64,000 nucleotides of DNA, from assembly GCA_013365365.1 (NCBI GenBank), contig JABVXU010000102.1, positions 89,710 through 153,709 on the forward strand, in the 5' to 3' direction. Under the pieces are notes generated by a model. The model was not told where the DNA came from. It worked only from the letters and a program-made list of their open reading frames with translations, and made no database searches. Every line of letters begins with the position of its first letter. Within the stretch, counting starts at the first letter, position 1. This stretch comes from Cruorifilaria tuberocauda. Taxonomy: Eukaryota > Nematoda > Chromadorea > Rhabditida > Onchocercidae. Made by a program: the position numbers and the translations under genes. Positions 12,135 through 27,229 of the stretch are shown one piece after another.

Positions 12135-13987
12135 TTGCTGTAAATGATGCCCACTGTAGGACTTTGTTTTTAGGCTAATTTTATTGGCTTCAGTAATTTT
12201 CATCTTCCTATATTATGGTTATTTTAATAAATAAAAACATTTTACGATCAAAACTCGGATTCAAAATGAAATCATGACACGTGTAGACTGTCAACTGTTT
12301 CCTATATTTTTGAATCTCTGTAGTGACACTGTTATAGTAACGTCAATTTTTAATCTATATCATCATTTCATTTTATGTTCAAGTATAAGCGCTTTTTTAA
12401 ATGTGGATATAATCTATTCGTTTCTTGTATTTAATTCTATGTTTCATTGTATGCTATCGAGTCAGGTATAAATGCTCGATTCTTCCCGCTTTTGGTTGCT
12501 CATGTGAGAACTCCCTCTCCGTCTCATCAAGAAACTATCGAATATCTTTAAATATTTAGTGAACAGTGCTACGTGTCCATCTGCGTGGGACGAATCATCT
12601 TCAATGTACCTGAAATATTGAAAATATTGAATGAGTTAAACATGAAGAGAGATGCGTTTGTAGCGTATAACAGGATGATTGTTTCTCTTCCCAAACGATC
12701 AGTAGTAATTGCTCCATGGAATTTGTGCTTGTGCTTCTCACAGTGTTAGGAAACTTTGCTATTACTTGTTCGTCTCCATCAGTCATCATCGGGATGGGCT
12801 CATCCAAGAGACCTTCCATTTGCTATCATAACTTGTTTGTTACAAAGTAGCTTGCCATGTACTTTAGTCGTTGCCGTAAAGAAAACCACAGATTCATTCG
12901 AATTTGTGCAAATTTCCCTATTCGGAGTGCACCATTATCTATTACTCTTATTTAAATATATTATCGCATCGTAGTCATGCTGTTCTTATCCTTATTAGAT
13001 CTCACAGTTATCCAAATTATTCGAAATTATTTGCTCTAAATATTCGCTAAGATCTCTTATAGCGAAGATTTTTGTTGTTTCGAGTGAAGTGAGCATCCAG
13101 GATTATTCACCGTTATCTTCCTTAATGATACCGAAGACGAAATAAGGCACTGAAAGAAGTTTGAGGTTTTTTTCTAGAATATTCACATTCATATAGAAAA
13201 ATGTTGGTTTTTTATATATAATGTGAAGTACTTAGGCTGTGTAATCGTTTTATCGGTTGAATCAAATATTATAATATTTTCGTAAAGAAATGACTTTTGA
13301 CAGTTTTTTAACAATGTTCATTAAAGAGAATTTACACCTCCTAGTAGTTCAACGATATTGAGAGGATAGATATCCTATTCCTTATTTACGCATTGCTTTT
13401 TGTGTCCTTTATTCGTTACTACAAGCAGTTTGTCATACATCTAAGTTCCTGTCCTCTAAAAATCAGATTTTGTCAGATGGAAAATAAGATTTCCAATAAG
13501 ATTCACCGCTGAAGTTCCACAAAGTAATCAATGGTAGAAAATTTACTCTACTAACCGACTGCAAACTTTTCTTGGAATTGTCAGGATAAAAAAATATATT
13601 CCGTCCTATGCCATATTGATTTGAACTCCTCTGATCTATCATTTTCTTTGGTTGCAACTATGGTATTATTTTTAAATTCGGTCAGATATGTTGTTCTAAA
13701 CGCAAAGAAATCGAGGAATGACCGATGAACTTGTCTTTGCTGTGGTTAAATTTAAATACTAAGGTTGACCAACACATTCCCTAAAACACTTTGAGCTCTT
13801 CCAGTTAATGAAGATCAAATTCGTGAGTAAATGAATACTGATTACATTCACCACCTTTAATCAGGAACTGTTGCTAGTTCTTGCTGAGTTATAAATGCCA
13901 AAATAAGGACTAAATTTCGCTTCAAAATTGATTCTCTTAATGTTTTCTTTGCTCAATATTCCTTTCATTTATTGACCGTGTAGATCT
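12135..13987. other. Gene-poor stretch with coding-like minus-strand fragments
   Basis: No complete gene could be built. Several minus-strand frames have a coding-like composition: 12601-12819 (starts MEGLLDEPIPMMTDGDEQV), a following frame at about 12470-12607 after an AATATTTCAG acceptor (YIEDDSSHADGHVALF), about 12830-12940 (RIGKFAQIRMNLW) and 13463-13657. Their splice phases do not close into one protein, so they may be a decayed gene or chance. AATAAA read on the minus strand at 13968-13973 belongs to the small gene above it. Confidence 0.3.
12226..12235 (+). other. Polyadenylation signal of the GET2-like gene
   Basis: Two overlapping AATAAA hexamers lie about 92 bp after the stop codon at 12134, a normal distance for a short 3' UTR. 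This supports the chosen last exon. Confidence 0.5.
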
Positions 13988-14312
13988 TTAGCGTGTTATC
14001 ACTTCGTACGTCTTGTCGATTTGTTTTCTAAATATAAATCCATCGTCGGAATACTCACTCCATTTGGAATGAAGAGTGCTCAATTTGTCTTCCCTTACGA
14101 ATCTATGACCTCTACGACCTTCCTTCCGTTCGTAATCTAAAGTCCATAACGCTTTATGGATTACTGTTTTAGGCGTTCTATGTAAGGAGGATATGAAAGT
14201 GATACAGCAAACCTTCAGTTTTTTTTCCTTTTTTTTTGTTACCAATCATCCTTTGTTCGCTCAGTTGAGCTATTTTTTGGTTTTTCACTTTACAACATTC
14301 GCAATCAGCCAT
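13988..14312 (-). CDS. Small uncharacterised protein, two exons
   Basis: Exons (minus): 14243-14312 and 13988-14163; phases close to 81 residues. The protein starts MADCECCKVKNQK and continues through a charged, aromatic-containing stretch (KALWTLDYERKEGRRGHR, LHSKWSEYSDDGFIFRK) to a TAA. There is no signal peptide or membrane segment. The N-terminal C-x-C-C cluster is its only motif. Support for a real gene: balanced composition unlike the surrounding AT-rich frames, a GT donor and a CAG acceptor in matching phase, a TTTTTAG acceptor 14 bp upstream of the ATG (possible spliced-leader site), and AATAAA 15 bp after the stop. I do not recognise the family and assign no function. Confidence 0.5.
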
Positions 14313-14657
14313 ATTAAGCCATATAACTAAAAATTGGAAAAACTTGATGCCCCTTGTAAAATATGATCTCAATAATCCAAGTTCGCCATTGCGATATCTG
14401 TCCTTATCAAGTTGCAGTTAAAATGAAGATTTCAAAAAGTTTGGTAGTCAGTTCATTCTTATTCTAATAATAAGTTCATTCCAGATCATATGTTTGTTAC
14501 TGCATTACGTTGTTTTTCTGCAAAAGAGGTAGTGGAATAATAGTGATATGAACAACATCAATGTGCAATCAAGCAGTAGAACTTCGCAGTGATAAGCTAT
14601 GACGCTCCTTTCCTGATGGTGTTCTAAACATTTAAATCTAAAAGAATAGTGATACAG

Positions 14658-14687
14658 TCGAATCACTTCATACTTCATGTTCTTCAT
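14658..14687 (+). repeat. Inverted repeat, left arm
   Basis: The sequence from TCGAATCACTTCATACTTCA through CTTCAT matches, as reverse complement, positions 15063-15092 with one mismatch over about 28 bp. The arms are about 375 bp apart. The pair could be terminal arms of a small decayed non-autonomous element, but no target-site duplication was found. Confidence 0.6.
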
Positions 14688-15062
14688 GAAGATTTTCATT
14701 TTCTTTTTTTCTACCAGAACAACTATCAGTTAAGAAATATTATGTTATACTGATACTGTATGATCAATGTGTCATACCTCTCAGTGTTTCTATCCAGAAA
14801 TTTTCAAACCATATTCCAAATGTATTGTTGAAAAAAGTCTCAGAATCAGAATTAATTGTAATGTTTGTTGACAAACCAATTGACGTAATATCATCATTTA
14901 TCAGTAACGCTTGACTTCCATAGCTTAGTTGCTTATTGGTTCGCTAGGGAGTAATTTCAACATGTAATTTTTTGATGTATTTGTTTTCTTTCTGGTAATT
15001 TATTTCGAAATATGGTATTAATGAATGTGTTTAATATACCATATAACTGGTGAAAATGAGAT

Positions 15063-15092
15063 ATGAAGAACATGAAGTATGAAGTGGTTCGA
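15063..15092 (-). repeat. Inverted repeat, right arm
   Basis: Begins ATGAAGAACATGAAGTATGA and runs to GTTCGA; reverse complement of 14658-14687 with one mismatch. Similarity weakens on both sides. Confidence 0.6.
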
Positions 15093-16789
15093 TTAGTTCA
15101 TTTCGAAATAGATTCGGATCAAGCTGAGGTAGATATCTGAGGTTGTTGTAAAGCAAAACTCAGCAATTTGATAGATATCGTTTCGAAAGTCATATTGAAG
15201 TATTGTCTTTACATTTTGATGCTGTTGCTGGCGAATAATTCTTTTGAAAGTACCATTCAAAAGACGGTAATTTAGAGCAGCAAATGAGATATGAAAATGT
15301 GATCTAATTCAAAAACATGTGAGATAAACCATTATTCCTCAAACTAGATGTTTAGCAGTTCGTTATCATTGTTGCTCAGCTATCGTTTTTATCATTTTTG
15401 TTTATTTGTCATTTAATCGAGTCTAGATGTTTAAAACGAAGTTGTAATCACAAATTCCATGAATATTTCACTTAAGAGATGAAAAATACTAATTATTTTT
15501 TCAAATGAAAATTACGAAGTAGTATTTACCTATTTTTATCAATTGGGTGTATAACTCTACATTAAAGTAATTAAATTAGTTTAGAAAGTCAATTTAATAC
15601 GGAATGATCAGCTATATATTTGGATATGGCAAGTTCGCTTCCATTGATCTGACGGATTCTTTCTACAAATTCTGAACGATCCTGCTTCATTAGAAAATTG
15701 AAACTTTTTATGTTCTTAGAAACGACGAGGAACAATGGATTCACTTTTCTTCCACTTCTTGGTTACTTAATGATAATAAAATAAGTGATAGTTTCACCCT
15801 TGTAATTACATGTGTTATGATCCATATCTTCAGTCGACCTTCCAAATGACCCACTTTGTTAACACTCATTATCTAATCTTTCCATATTCATTTACTCACA
15901 CAACTCATAACTTACTATTTGCGGGTCTGTTTAACTATTTAATTTATCGTCTTTATCTGGCGACGCAGATGTCTGTAATAAATGGGGCAATAAGAATGAT
16001 TCTTTGTGACCATTGTCTAAAAAAGACTATGCTTGACAGAAAATAAACTGGGTAACATCTCTGTTGAAAATACAAGTAGTTGAAATGCAATGAAAAAAAT
16101 TTTTTTTACATTGCCAATTAATGAAATGAGGAAATAAGCTGGGAATAATTTACATACTTGCTGTATTTTTACAATTTCGCCCCTTCGAAAGGCTCATAAT
16201 AGTTCGTATTTCTGCTCCTTGTTATACATTTAATTCTTTATTTCCCATTTGTGTATGTATAATTTGTGATACCTTTTGTAGCGTCTATATCTTTTGGCAA
16301 ATTTTAAAATAATTCATAATATATGCAATTGATATTTAAAATTATTTCTAATTAAGGAAGGAAATTATATAGATTACATGTTTGTTGGCGTTTAAAGCTT
16401 TTTTCTTGATTATCTTAAAGTTCAGAATTAATTTTAAAAACACAATAAAGGGACTAAATTTTTGCTTATGGATTAAACTTCAAACTTGTGAATTCGTATA
16501 AACTGTCATGAAACAGCCAATTTCAACATTTTAATCTAATCGTGAAAGTGCTTGAAGTATGAAAACTGTGAATGGTTTCAACAGTACAGTGAAAGATCCC
16601 TAGAGATTAGCTTGAAGTATTTTAGGAAGCAAGCTTACCATAATTCATTTGCAATACTCATTGTTAAATATTCCCAAGTTACATTAGAAAGATCAGAGCC
16701 TTTTAAAAAAGCAATTATCACATGTATTGAATTTAATCCATTCACAGATTAAGATGATTAATTGTTAAGTAATTCACTACGAGGGAGAT

Positions 16790-16896
16790 CAATCACAACG
16801 GCCTATAATCTTTTGAATGTAAGTCGTTGTGATTGAAAGTTAAAACCGACGAAAAAGTAAGAATTGTCAATTAAGGTACTAATTTACCTAATTGAC
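16790..16896. repeat. Two adjacent hairpins
   Basis: The first has an 11-bp perfect stem (CAATCACAACG with CGTTGTGATTG, 16790-16835). The second has a stem of about 12 bp with one bulged base (GTCAATTAAGGTA with TACCTAATTGAC, 16866-16896). They lie about 1 kb upstream of the acyltransferase gene. No function is claimed. Confidence 0.5.
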
Positions 16897-17849
16897 TGCT
16901 TAGGTTATTGTGATTCACTTATAATCGATTATTATCGCTTTTAGTCAGATATTACTATTTCACATCAAATTCCACAGCCATCGATCTGTTCTTTCAATTG
17001 ACTATGGATTACCAAATGTCATTACATGACAATGGTTTGCTTTACTCAGTGAATCATTCCCTATATTACTATCATATTCTTCAAATGTCGAGCCCACAGC
17101 TGCTTATATTCTCGCTGGTATAAAAAGAGGTGCTATTATTTGCCATTGGCATATGATCACGCTTTTTTCCTGTTCTAATTTTGTTCTCCCGAATTGATTT
17201 TGATTTAAATTAATTATTAGATCGCCCAGTTTGTTTACAAATTTGTACTGCTTGGAAAAATAATACGTCAATTCAACCACAATAGACAATGCGGGTAGAT
17301 TGTTTACATATAATATAAATTATAGTGAATTAGTTTTTACTATAACATAACTGGTATCGATACATACTTGTAATATTCTTAGGAGTTGAATCTAAACGAT
17401 AAATTTAAATAAGCCTAAGACCAATCGATTATTTTATATTGAAAATATTCTGAAACTTCCAGATATAACTTCAATAATTTGCAATTGTCACTAGAAATTT
17501 CCTTCATATAGTTGATGGTTGCTGGCATTATTTAACTGAAGATAATTTTTGTAAAGAAGTTGTATACCTCTTTGCTTAATATCTCCCGTTCTCTTTCCTC
17601 AAGAAAAATTAAAATTAGATGTAAAATTTTCATCATTTTAAAAGAGGTTATAAATCATTTTCTCTCCATTATCTTAAACTACACTTAGAATGAAGAAGAA
17701 TGTACCGTGAGTTAGTCGTTTCGAAATTGAAGTAAAAGTAAAAGTTTTTGACGATTCGTACTGTTTTGTATTTGTTCGTAAATAATTGTTCTATTATATG
17801 TTAGAAATAAATGTTAGAACGGAGTGGTAGATGAATAAATAATTGGAAG

Positions 17850-20800
17850 ATGGCATCGTTATCAGAGAAGAGGATTATCATAGCTCGCTTACCGACAATC
17901 GAAATCACATTTTATTTTCTGGTTTGGATTATACATTCCTTCGTGGCATTTTGTATTGCATGGAATGTCTCTTCCAATTTTCGCAACAATTTGATTTTGG
18001 AAAATAGTAGGTATGATTTTGAGTATAAAGTTGGAATTCTACTCCTTTTAACTAGAAAAAATTTTACAAAGATTGACCACGTTGTTGAAGAAACACTGAC
18101 TATTAGAGCATTACAGCTCATCTTAATAAGCTTTCTAATTCATTGCAAGGTTTTTTAGTTCTCTCACTCGATGGGTGCCGGAAAACAATCACTGAAAAAA
18201 ACTTGTGGATGAAAATCAAAGTTATTCACATTAACCGTCATGAATTCTTAGAATCTAAAAATGATATAGACTTGAATTTGAAAAATTGACTTGAATAATG
18301 CATGATTTCAGATACATAAACGGTTATCAAAGAGATCACTCCGATTTTGAGTGGGATTATTTTGTCAAGTCGCTAGGCCGAATATTGATCATCAATACTT
18401 TACATATGGGTAATTTAGCCTGTTTCGCACAACATACTTAAATCTTTTTTTTATTTATACCAATTTACGAAAGTTTTTGAAATTGTTTAATCTGACATTT
18501 TTTCGCAGTGCTGTTCAAAATCTGTCCAATGCTTCTGCCCAAGCAGTTATCGCAGTATTTACTGCTGGTATTTTGGATTGTTGCAGAGATCTTCTTCACA
18601 AGGTTGGGGTGATAATTGGAAATAATTTTCAGAAATCTTTGAGCTTTAAATTATAAAGTTGTTTTTCAAATTCCAATCACAGTTCATTACTTAAACATTG
18701 GAAAAACATAAAGCACAATATCAGCTATCAGTTAATAATTTTATTTGCATAACACTTAAACTGTTAGATACTGCAGAAAAAAATGAATTTCAGTCTCGCT
18801 TGCGTTATAACTGTATTCACGCTAGCTGTTGTAATGGGTGTTCTAGCGAATTATTGCCGCAGTGAATTAATTTCATGGTTTATCCTTATGATGTTTATGA
18901 TTAAAATCCATTCTATCATACATTTTAGTGAAGTTGGTGATGTTCATTATAGAGAATTTAATTATTATCTCTATAGTATTGTAAAGGTTAGCCCTCTTAT
19001 TTCTTCAAATCATTTTCTCAAGCTCATGAAGACAATATATTTTCTTTGAAATCCAAGGCTTGGTTTTTTCAGTAAATGATCGACTCATTTTACAGATTCT
19101 TAATTTTTGTATTTATCTATCGCGAACGAAGGATATAAACATCAGTTCATTTTTATTTTTCCGTTATATTCAATACATATTTTATCCGCCATACTCAGTT
19201 ATTCTAATTGTTCTATTCAACGATTTTGATGCAGAAATGACTGAGATTGAAAACAGTTCCTCGAAATGCATAAATTACAGGTTACTGGTTTTTGCTAAAT
19301 CCATTCTCAATATTCAAACATATATCTAAATAGAAGACTCTTAGACTAGAAAGACTTAATTATTCAGAAAAATCATAAATTCTAATTAATGACTAACTTG
19401 TGCAGAATTGTACAGAATTTTGTACAGAGCTTCTTGTGCAGAATTTTTTAATTGATTTGACCGTTAATGGTCATAACCGTAAGCTGAAGCATAAAAAAGT
19501 AACTAATAACTCACAAATGTTACATAATTCTGCGTTAGAATTTATACGAATCAAAAAGATCATATTTCAACGATGTTGATAATGTTTTTAAAGGATTATG
19601 ATCGGATTTTAAGCAAGTAGAGCGTCGTTCGATGGATGACGGGTATTGAAAAAGAATAATTTCAGTCACAATGACCCATTTTTTGAAAATATATTTCATC
19701 GAATCATAGTAGGACGTAGGAAACGATGATAAGGAAAAACCGACATCGGTGTTCAAGTTTTAATTTACATAAAACACTAGTATTGAAGGGAACTGAAATT
19801 GGTGTTTCCTATTTGGATCAGTGCTTCGCTTCTTATTAATCCTCCGATGTTAAATTTGAAGTGGAAGTGTCTTAGGTAAACCGTCTTAATATGGAAAGAG
19901 TTGATTTTCACAATTTTGGTTTTGATTTTTTAACAACTAATATAAAAGATGATTTCGTCCTCGTTTGATAAGCAAGATTCACGGACTTTGAGATAATTGC
20001 AAAAGAAATGAACGTATGAAATATGCAAAGTTTTTTTAGACCTTATTTATACGCCGGAATGCAGTGTAATTTAATAGTATGAGCAGAATAAATTTTGTTT
20101 ATTATGCACTTTTCAACCTATTCACACATTTTCAATATCTTATCTTTTCATTGAAGGTAGATTTCGAAAAGTGACATATGGTTAAGTACAGATAAAGTAA
20201 AAGATTAACTTGCGATCATTTTAGGGTGCTACTAGTACGTATGGTACGAATTATAATGTGGTTCATTGCATTCGAAATGATACTACATTTCATCTATGTT
20301 CACGCAATTTTTGCCATCAGTCCAACTCTATTTAATACTCTCAATGAGTATCAGTGTAAGTTACATATGAAGTTTAATCTGGACAGATGAAAGTTTATTG
20401 CATTATTTGATTGACTGTAGTGAGTAAACAACGAAGTATAAACATGAAAGGCACAAACAATGCACAAATCATTATCAAATAAAAAATTATTATTTTTAAT
20501 TATTGCCATCATTAATTACTATGACTATGGTTATCTTATTATGACATTATCTTTATTATCATTATTAATTATTTTTACCATGACCATTTCATTGTCAACA
20601 TTACCGCTACTACTACTATGTTGTCCTAATCACTATTATTACATTATTGCAAAATTTTTAAAGCTTTTATGAACACAGTTGCAAATTGTAACTATTATAA
20701 TTAATTATAATTACATTGCAGTAGCTAGCATAGCTTATGTAAATGGCAAATTGTTTTATATGAAATATTTGTTGGTTTTTGGTATTCCGGCTTGGTTCGC

Positions 20801-22079
20801 TTCAGCTGATGGCCTGAAACCTCCAGCAGGACCCGTCTGCATATCTCGTATCAGCAATTATTCACAGATGTGGCGTAATTTCGATAGAGGCCTTTACATA
20901 TTCCTCAAAAAACAAGTTTGCGTTGATCTATTTTCAGCGTTTCATAACTACTAGAGGGAAGATTTATATCCGTTTTTAGATACTGCTTCCTATTCTTGAC
21001 GGAAACAATTCGACTTCGTATTCCAGGTATATATACCGATGTCAGGTGATCCCAGCAACAAATATTTTTCGTTACGTCGTTTCGTCGCATTGGGATCTGT
21101 ATTTCTCTTCGTACTTGCATGGCACGGAACTTCTTCAAACTATTTTTACTGGGTTCTACTTAATTGTCTTGAAATATGCATGGAGTGGTTTGGAGCAGCA
21201 GTATATAAAACTGCTTTCTACGCCAAAATCCAGAAATTTTTAGGGCCCAGAGGAGAACGACGGCTTATCGCATACTTGATGGTAACTACTGTCGTGCCCG
21301 GTAAAATTTTTAATCCATGCACGATGCTGACTCTTTATCCTATTTTCACTGAAAATAGACCAAATATTACCAACGGATTTAGAAATAGATTACAATTTGA
21401 AACAAATTTATGAACGTACGAATAGTTTGAACAAATATTGGCCGTTGCTTACACTTGTAAGGTAAAACAAAATAGAATTCACAATTTAAAGCAGAAACAA
21501 AGACACAGTGTACTTGATAGGTACCGAATTTAACGCAGCAATAAAATTAATTTTTTAATGAGCCGAAAAATAGTTGTCAATAGAGATATTCGGAAATAGC
21601 ATAGAAACTACTCAGCTGCAGGTTTTATTTTAGGAATCTTCGGTGTATTTTTCTTTCTCAGTCGACAAGAAATTGGAATCATTATTTTCAAACGTTTGTA
21701 TATCAATTTAGTTGGTGCAGCTTTCTTGGATTTACCTCACAGGTAACGTTTAATGTTTTTTTCAAATAGATGCAACAAACGCAAGTTACCAAAGGAACCA
21801 GATATCTTTTTGACAAGCCATTGCTGAATATCATCACAAATCCTTTCTTGGCAAGCGACAAAAGATAGAATGATTTGCTACCCTACAAACAAAAGAGCAC
21901 TTGAATTGTGTGATAATCTGAAGCACATTTTAGGAATTAATTTCAGGCCACTTTATTATTATGCGATGTCTGCGCATTTCATAATAATTGGATATTGCTT
22001 TAATCATATTTGCCTTGAGCTCGAAAAATACTATGCTGTAAAAAAAATTTCGGAGGATGAAATTAAACGAAAAGTATAA
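17850..22079 (+). CDS. HHAT-like membrane-bound O-acyltransferase
   Basis: MBOAT enzyme of the Hedgehog-acyltransferase branch: a multipass ER protein that attaches palmitate to secreted-protein N-termini. Exons: 17850-18010, 18312-18409, 18509-18602, 18794-18986, 19096-19280, 20225-20355, 20722-20915, 21027-21300, 21634-21742, 21947-22079; phases close to 523 residues (human HHAT 493). Family matches run through the whole length: SDFEWDYF early, ILHFIYVHAIF, KYLLVFGIPAW, DGLKPPAGPVCIS, MWRNFDRGLYIFL, then LAWHGTSS. The two catalytic-site residues known in HHAT are present: Asp in NFDRGL (about residue 342) and His in WHG (about residue 385), so the enzyme should be active, unlike the His-less HHATL/GUP1 type. 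Nematodes lack a canonical Hedgehog, so the substrate is unknown; Hedgehog-related proteins are an inference only. The N-terminal helix starts about 15 residues in. Confidence 0.9.
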
Positions 22080-22158
22080 TAGAAGAGTCGGTATCCGATG
22101 GTAAATATATATCGTCTATGAATATAAAACCCTTACAGACGGAACGGTCAAAGCGTCT

Positions 22159-22164
22159 AATAAA
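22159..22164 (+). other. Polyadenylation signal of the HHAT-like gene
   Basis: AATAAA lies 80 bp after the stop codon. Confidence 0.5.
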
Positions 22165-22263
22165 TTTTGCAGTGTTGTGACATTTATGAATGAATCACAA
22201 ACGAAAATATTACCATAATTTTTTGCTGATATTTATTGTAATGAAAAATATCTGAAGGAAGTG

Positions 22264-22295
22264 TAACTTTAGAAATAAAATTATTTCTAAAGTTA
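22264..22295. repeat. Perfect 14-bp hairpin
   Basis: TAACTTTAGAAATA and its exact reverse complement are separated by a 4-base AAAT loop. It lies 185 bp past the HHAT-like stop and beyond its polyadenylation signal, so it is probably outside the mRNA. Confidence 0.7.
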
Positions 22296-23623
22296 AATTT
22301 ATCTATAGCAATTCCAATGGTATTTCTGCCAGATTCGTTGTATACAGATGGGACGGGATACATAGGCTGAATAATATTTCCGCTAATACTTGTATAAATT
22401 AGCAACTTCAACCAGTAGTATTATGCAGATTAGTTAATACAGCATGGCAGGAAATTTAAATACAACAGTGGACAAAGACCTTAACCGGAAATTATTTTGG
22501 AATAGTACTTACTAGAGTATGCTCGATGTTTTCAAATTTTCAAAATCAGGGATTTTGGCAGCACATGAGACGACCAGAATTAAATTTACCAATACCAAAT
22601 CGGGATGATAAAGTTTTCACCAATGACAAATGGAAACAGACTGAGGAAAGTGGAGGATCCCATCCAACTGTACTAGTTTTCTCTCTGGAAATGAAGATTC
22701 AAGTAGAAATAGTAATAAATAAAGCAGTATTAGAAAATTCGGTCTTTCGAGTAAAATTTTGCTAGAGCTGTGTATGATCATTCAATTCAGTCTCTCGCGA
22801 TTGGTGAAGCTGCAGGTGAGGCATACAAGAACTCTGAGCCTGTTCATCCCCTGTAATTAGATCTAATCAATCAATACCAAACAGGATCCTATTAACAGGT
22901 CACGTGCTTCTGTCGACCAGTACTGCATTTATGGGGTGACCTGCACATCTGAATTCCTAAGCAAGATAACCGTTTAACTTTCAGTCGTTTTTCAGTGAAT
23001 CCAATGTAAATTATTCCATGATCCACTCCTTGCTAAACCGACCTCAACACTTTGTGTTGTTGCAACAACAACGGTTAAGCAATATTTGCCGAGTTGCTTC
23101 TATTCATTGACAAAGTTCTTATTAATTCCTTTATTTCAGAGAAGCAAATAACAGTGTCACCTGTGTCACATTAACATCAGAACTGGTCGTGATCATTTCG
23201 CTGCATACACTATCCCTTTCCGATGTTAACCTCCTCCTCCCATGTGCCAGCTCACATCCCAATTGCGCCATATTCTTTACTTGAATATATAGCTGCAGTA
23301 GCCTTACCGCTCTGAGAACTTTGCAGTTTTTTGCAGGCACGATATGAAATAACTGTCTGAGAATGTGTTGTTGTAAGAACATTTGGTGGTATATGATCGG
23401 TGGGTGATGGATGGCGGTGCGGTTGTCGTGCTAGGGTAGTCTAAGATGATCTTGATGTTCGGGTATTTCCGGTTAATGTGACGAGACGTTACATTTCAGG
23501 GCAAATATTCAGGGAATAGCGTTACGTTCGTATCAGTTCTATTGGGAGAAGTGTCTTCATCGCGTGTCAAACATTTTATTTTCGTATAGTTTGCTTTTGT
23601 CCACGTAGCTTCTCCGCTGCACA
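22296..23623. other. Intergenic region upstream of SEC61 alpha, with a possible small gene
   Basis: Plus-strand frames at 22444-22856 look partly coding: an ATG at 22444 (MAGNLNTTVDKD), a frame with MRRPELNLPIPNRDDKVF at about 22550-22680, and a last frame SIQSLAIGEAAGEAYKNSEP ending in TAA at 22856. The splice phases did not close convincingly, so no CDS is called. The remainder, about 22860-23620, should hold the sec61 promoter. The minus-strand open frame at 23131-23382 has no recognisable similarity. Confidence 0.35.
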
Positions 23624-26986
<3,363 letters not shown>

Positions 26987-27144
26987 TACTTTATTGTTAA
27001 CTTTGCAAGATTAGATTTTATCTTGTCAGTGTGTTTTATTAAGCAGTCATGTTGCAGTTAATATCCGTTGATTCTTCTATTTTTGCAAACTGTTCCCATA
27101 ATATAAACATTATGGAGCAAAACTGGTTGATTCTCTTAGTGAGC

Positions 27145-27190
27145 ATAAGAACCACATGCTTATAGGAGAAAGTGAGCATGTGGTTCTTAT
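27145..27190. repeat. Perfect 16-bp hairpin in the SEC61 alpha 3' UTR
   Basis: ATAAGAACCACATGCT and its exact reverse complement flank a 14-base loop (27161-27174). The hairpin starts 159 bp after the stop and ends 34 bp before an AATAAA at 27224-27229, so it would be inside the transcript. The stem is too short for a typical pre-miRNA unless flanking pairs are added, and none are obvious. Confidence 0.75.
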
Positions 27191-27223
27191 TTTATTCATA
27201 TCTCTCATATAATTTGTTTTTGT

Positions 27224-27229
27224 AATAAA
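27224..27229 (+). other. Polyadenylation signal of SEC61 alpha
   Basis: AATAAA 238 bp after the stop codon; the first clear hexamer after the gene. Confidence 0.45.

Larger units (their letters stand above)
14313..17849. repeat. Gene-poor stretch with inverted repeats and hairpins
   Basis: About 3.5 kb without a supportable gene. It holds an inverted repeat pair of about 30 bp (14658-14687 and 15063-15092), a small hairpin CTTTTGAA/TTCAAAAG at 15241-15263, and two consecutive hairpins at 16790-16835 and 16866-16896. Open frames here (such as 15810-16046 and 16552-16752) have no family similarity that I can see. The last part is presumed to hold the promoter of the acyltransferase gene starting at 17850. 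Confidence 0.5.

Noticed and set aside
23131..23382. Minus-strand open frame of 83 codons upstream of sec61
   Set aside because: No family similarity, no matching splice or start context, and it overlaps the presumed promoter of a strong gene.
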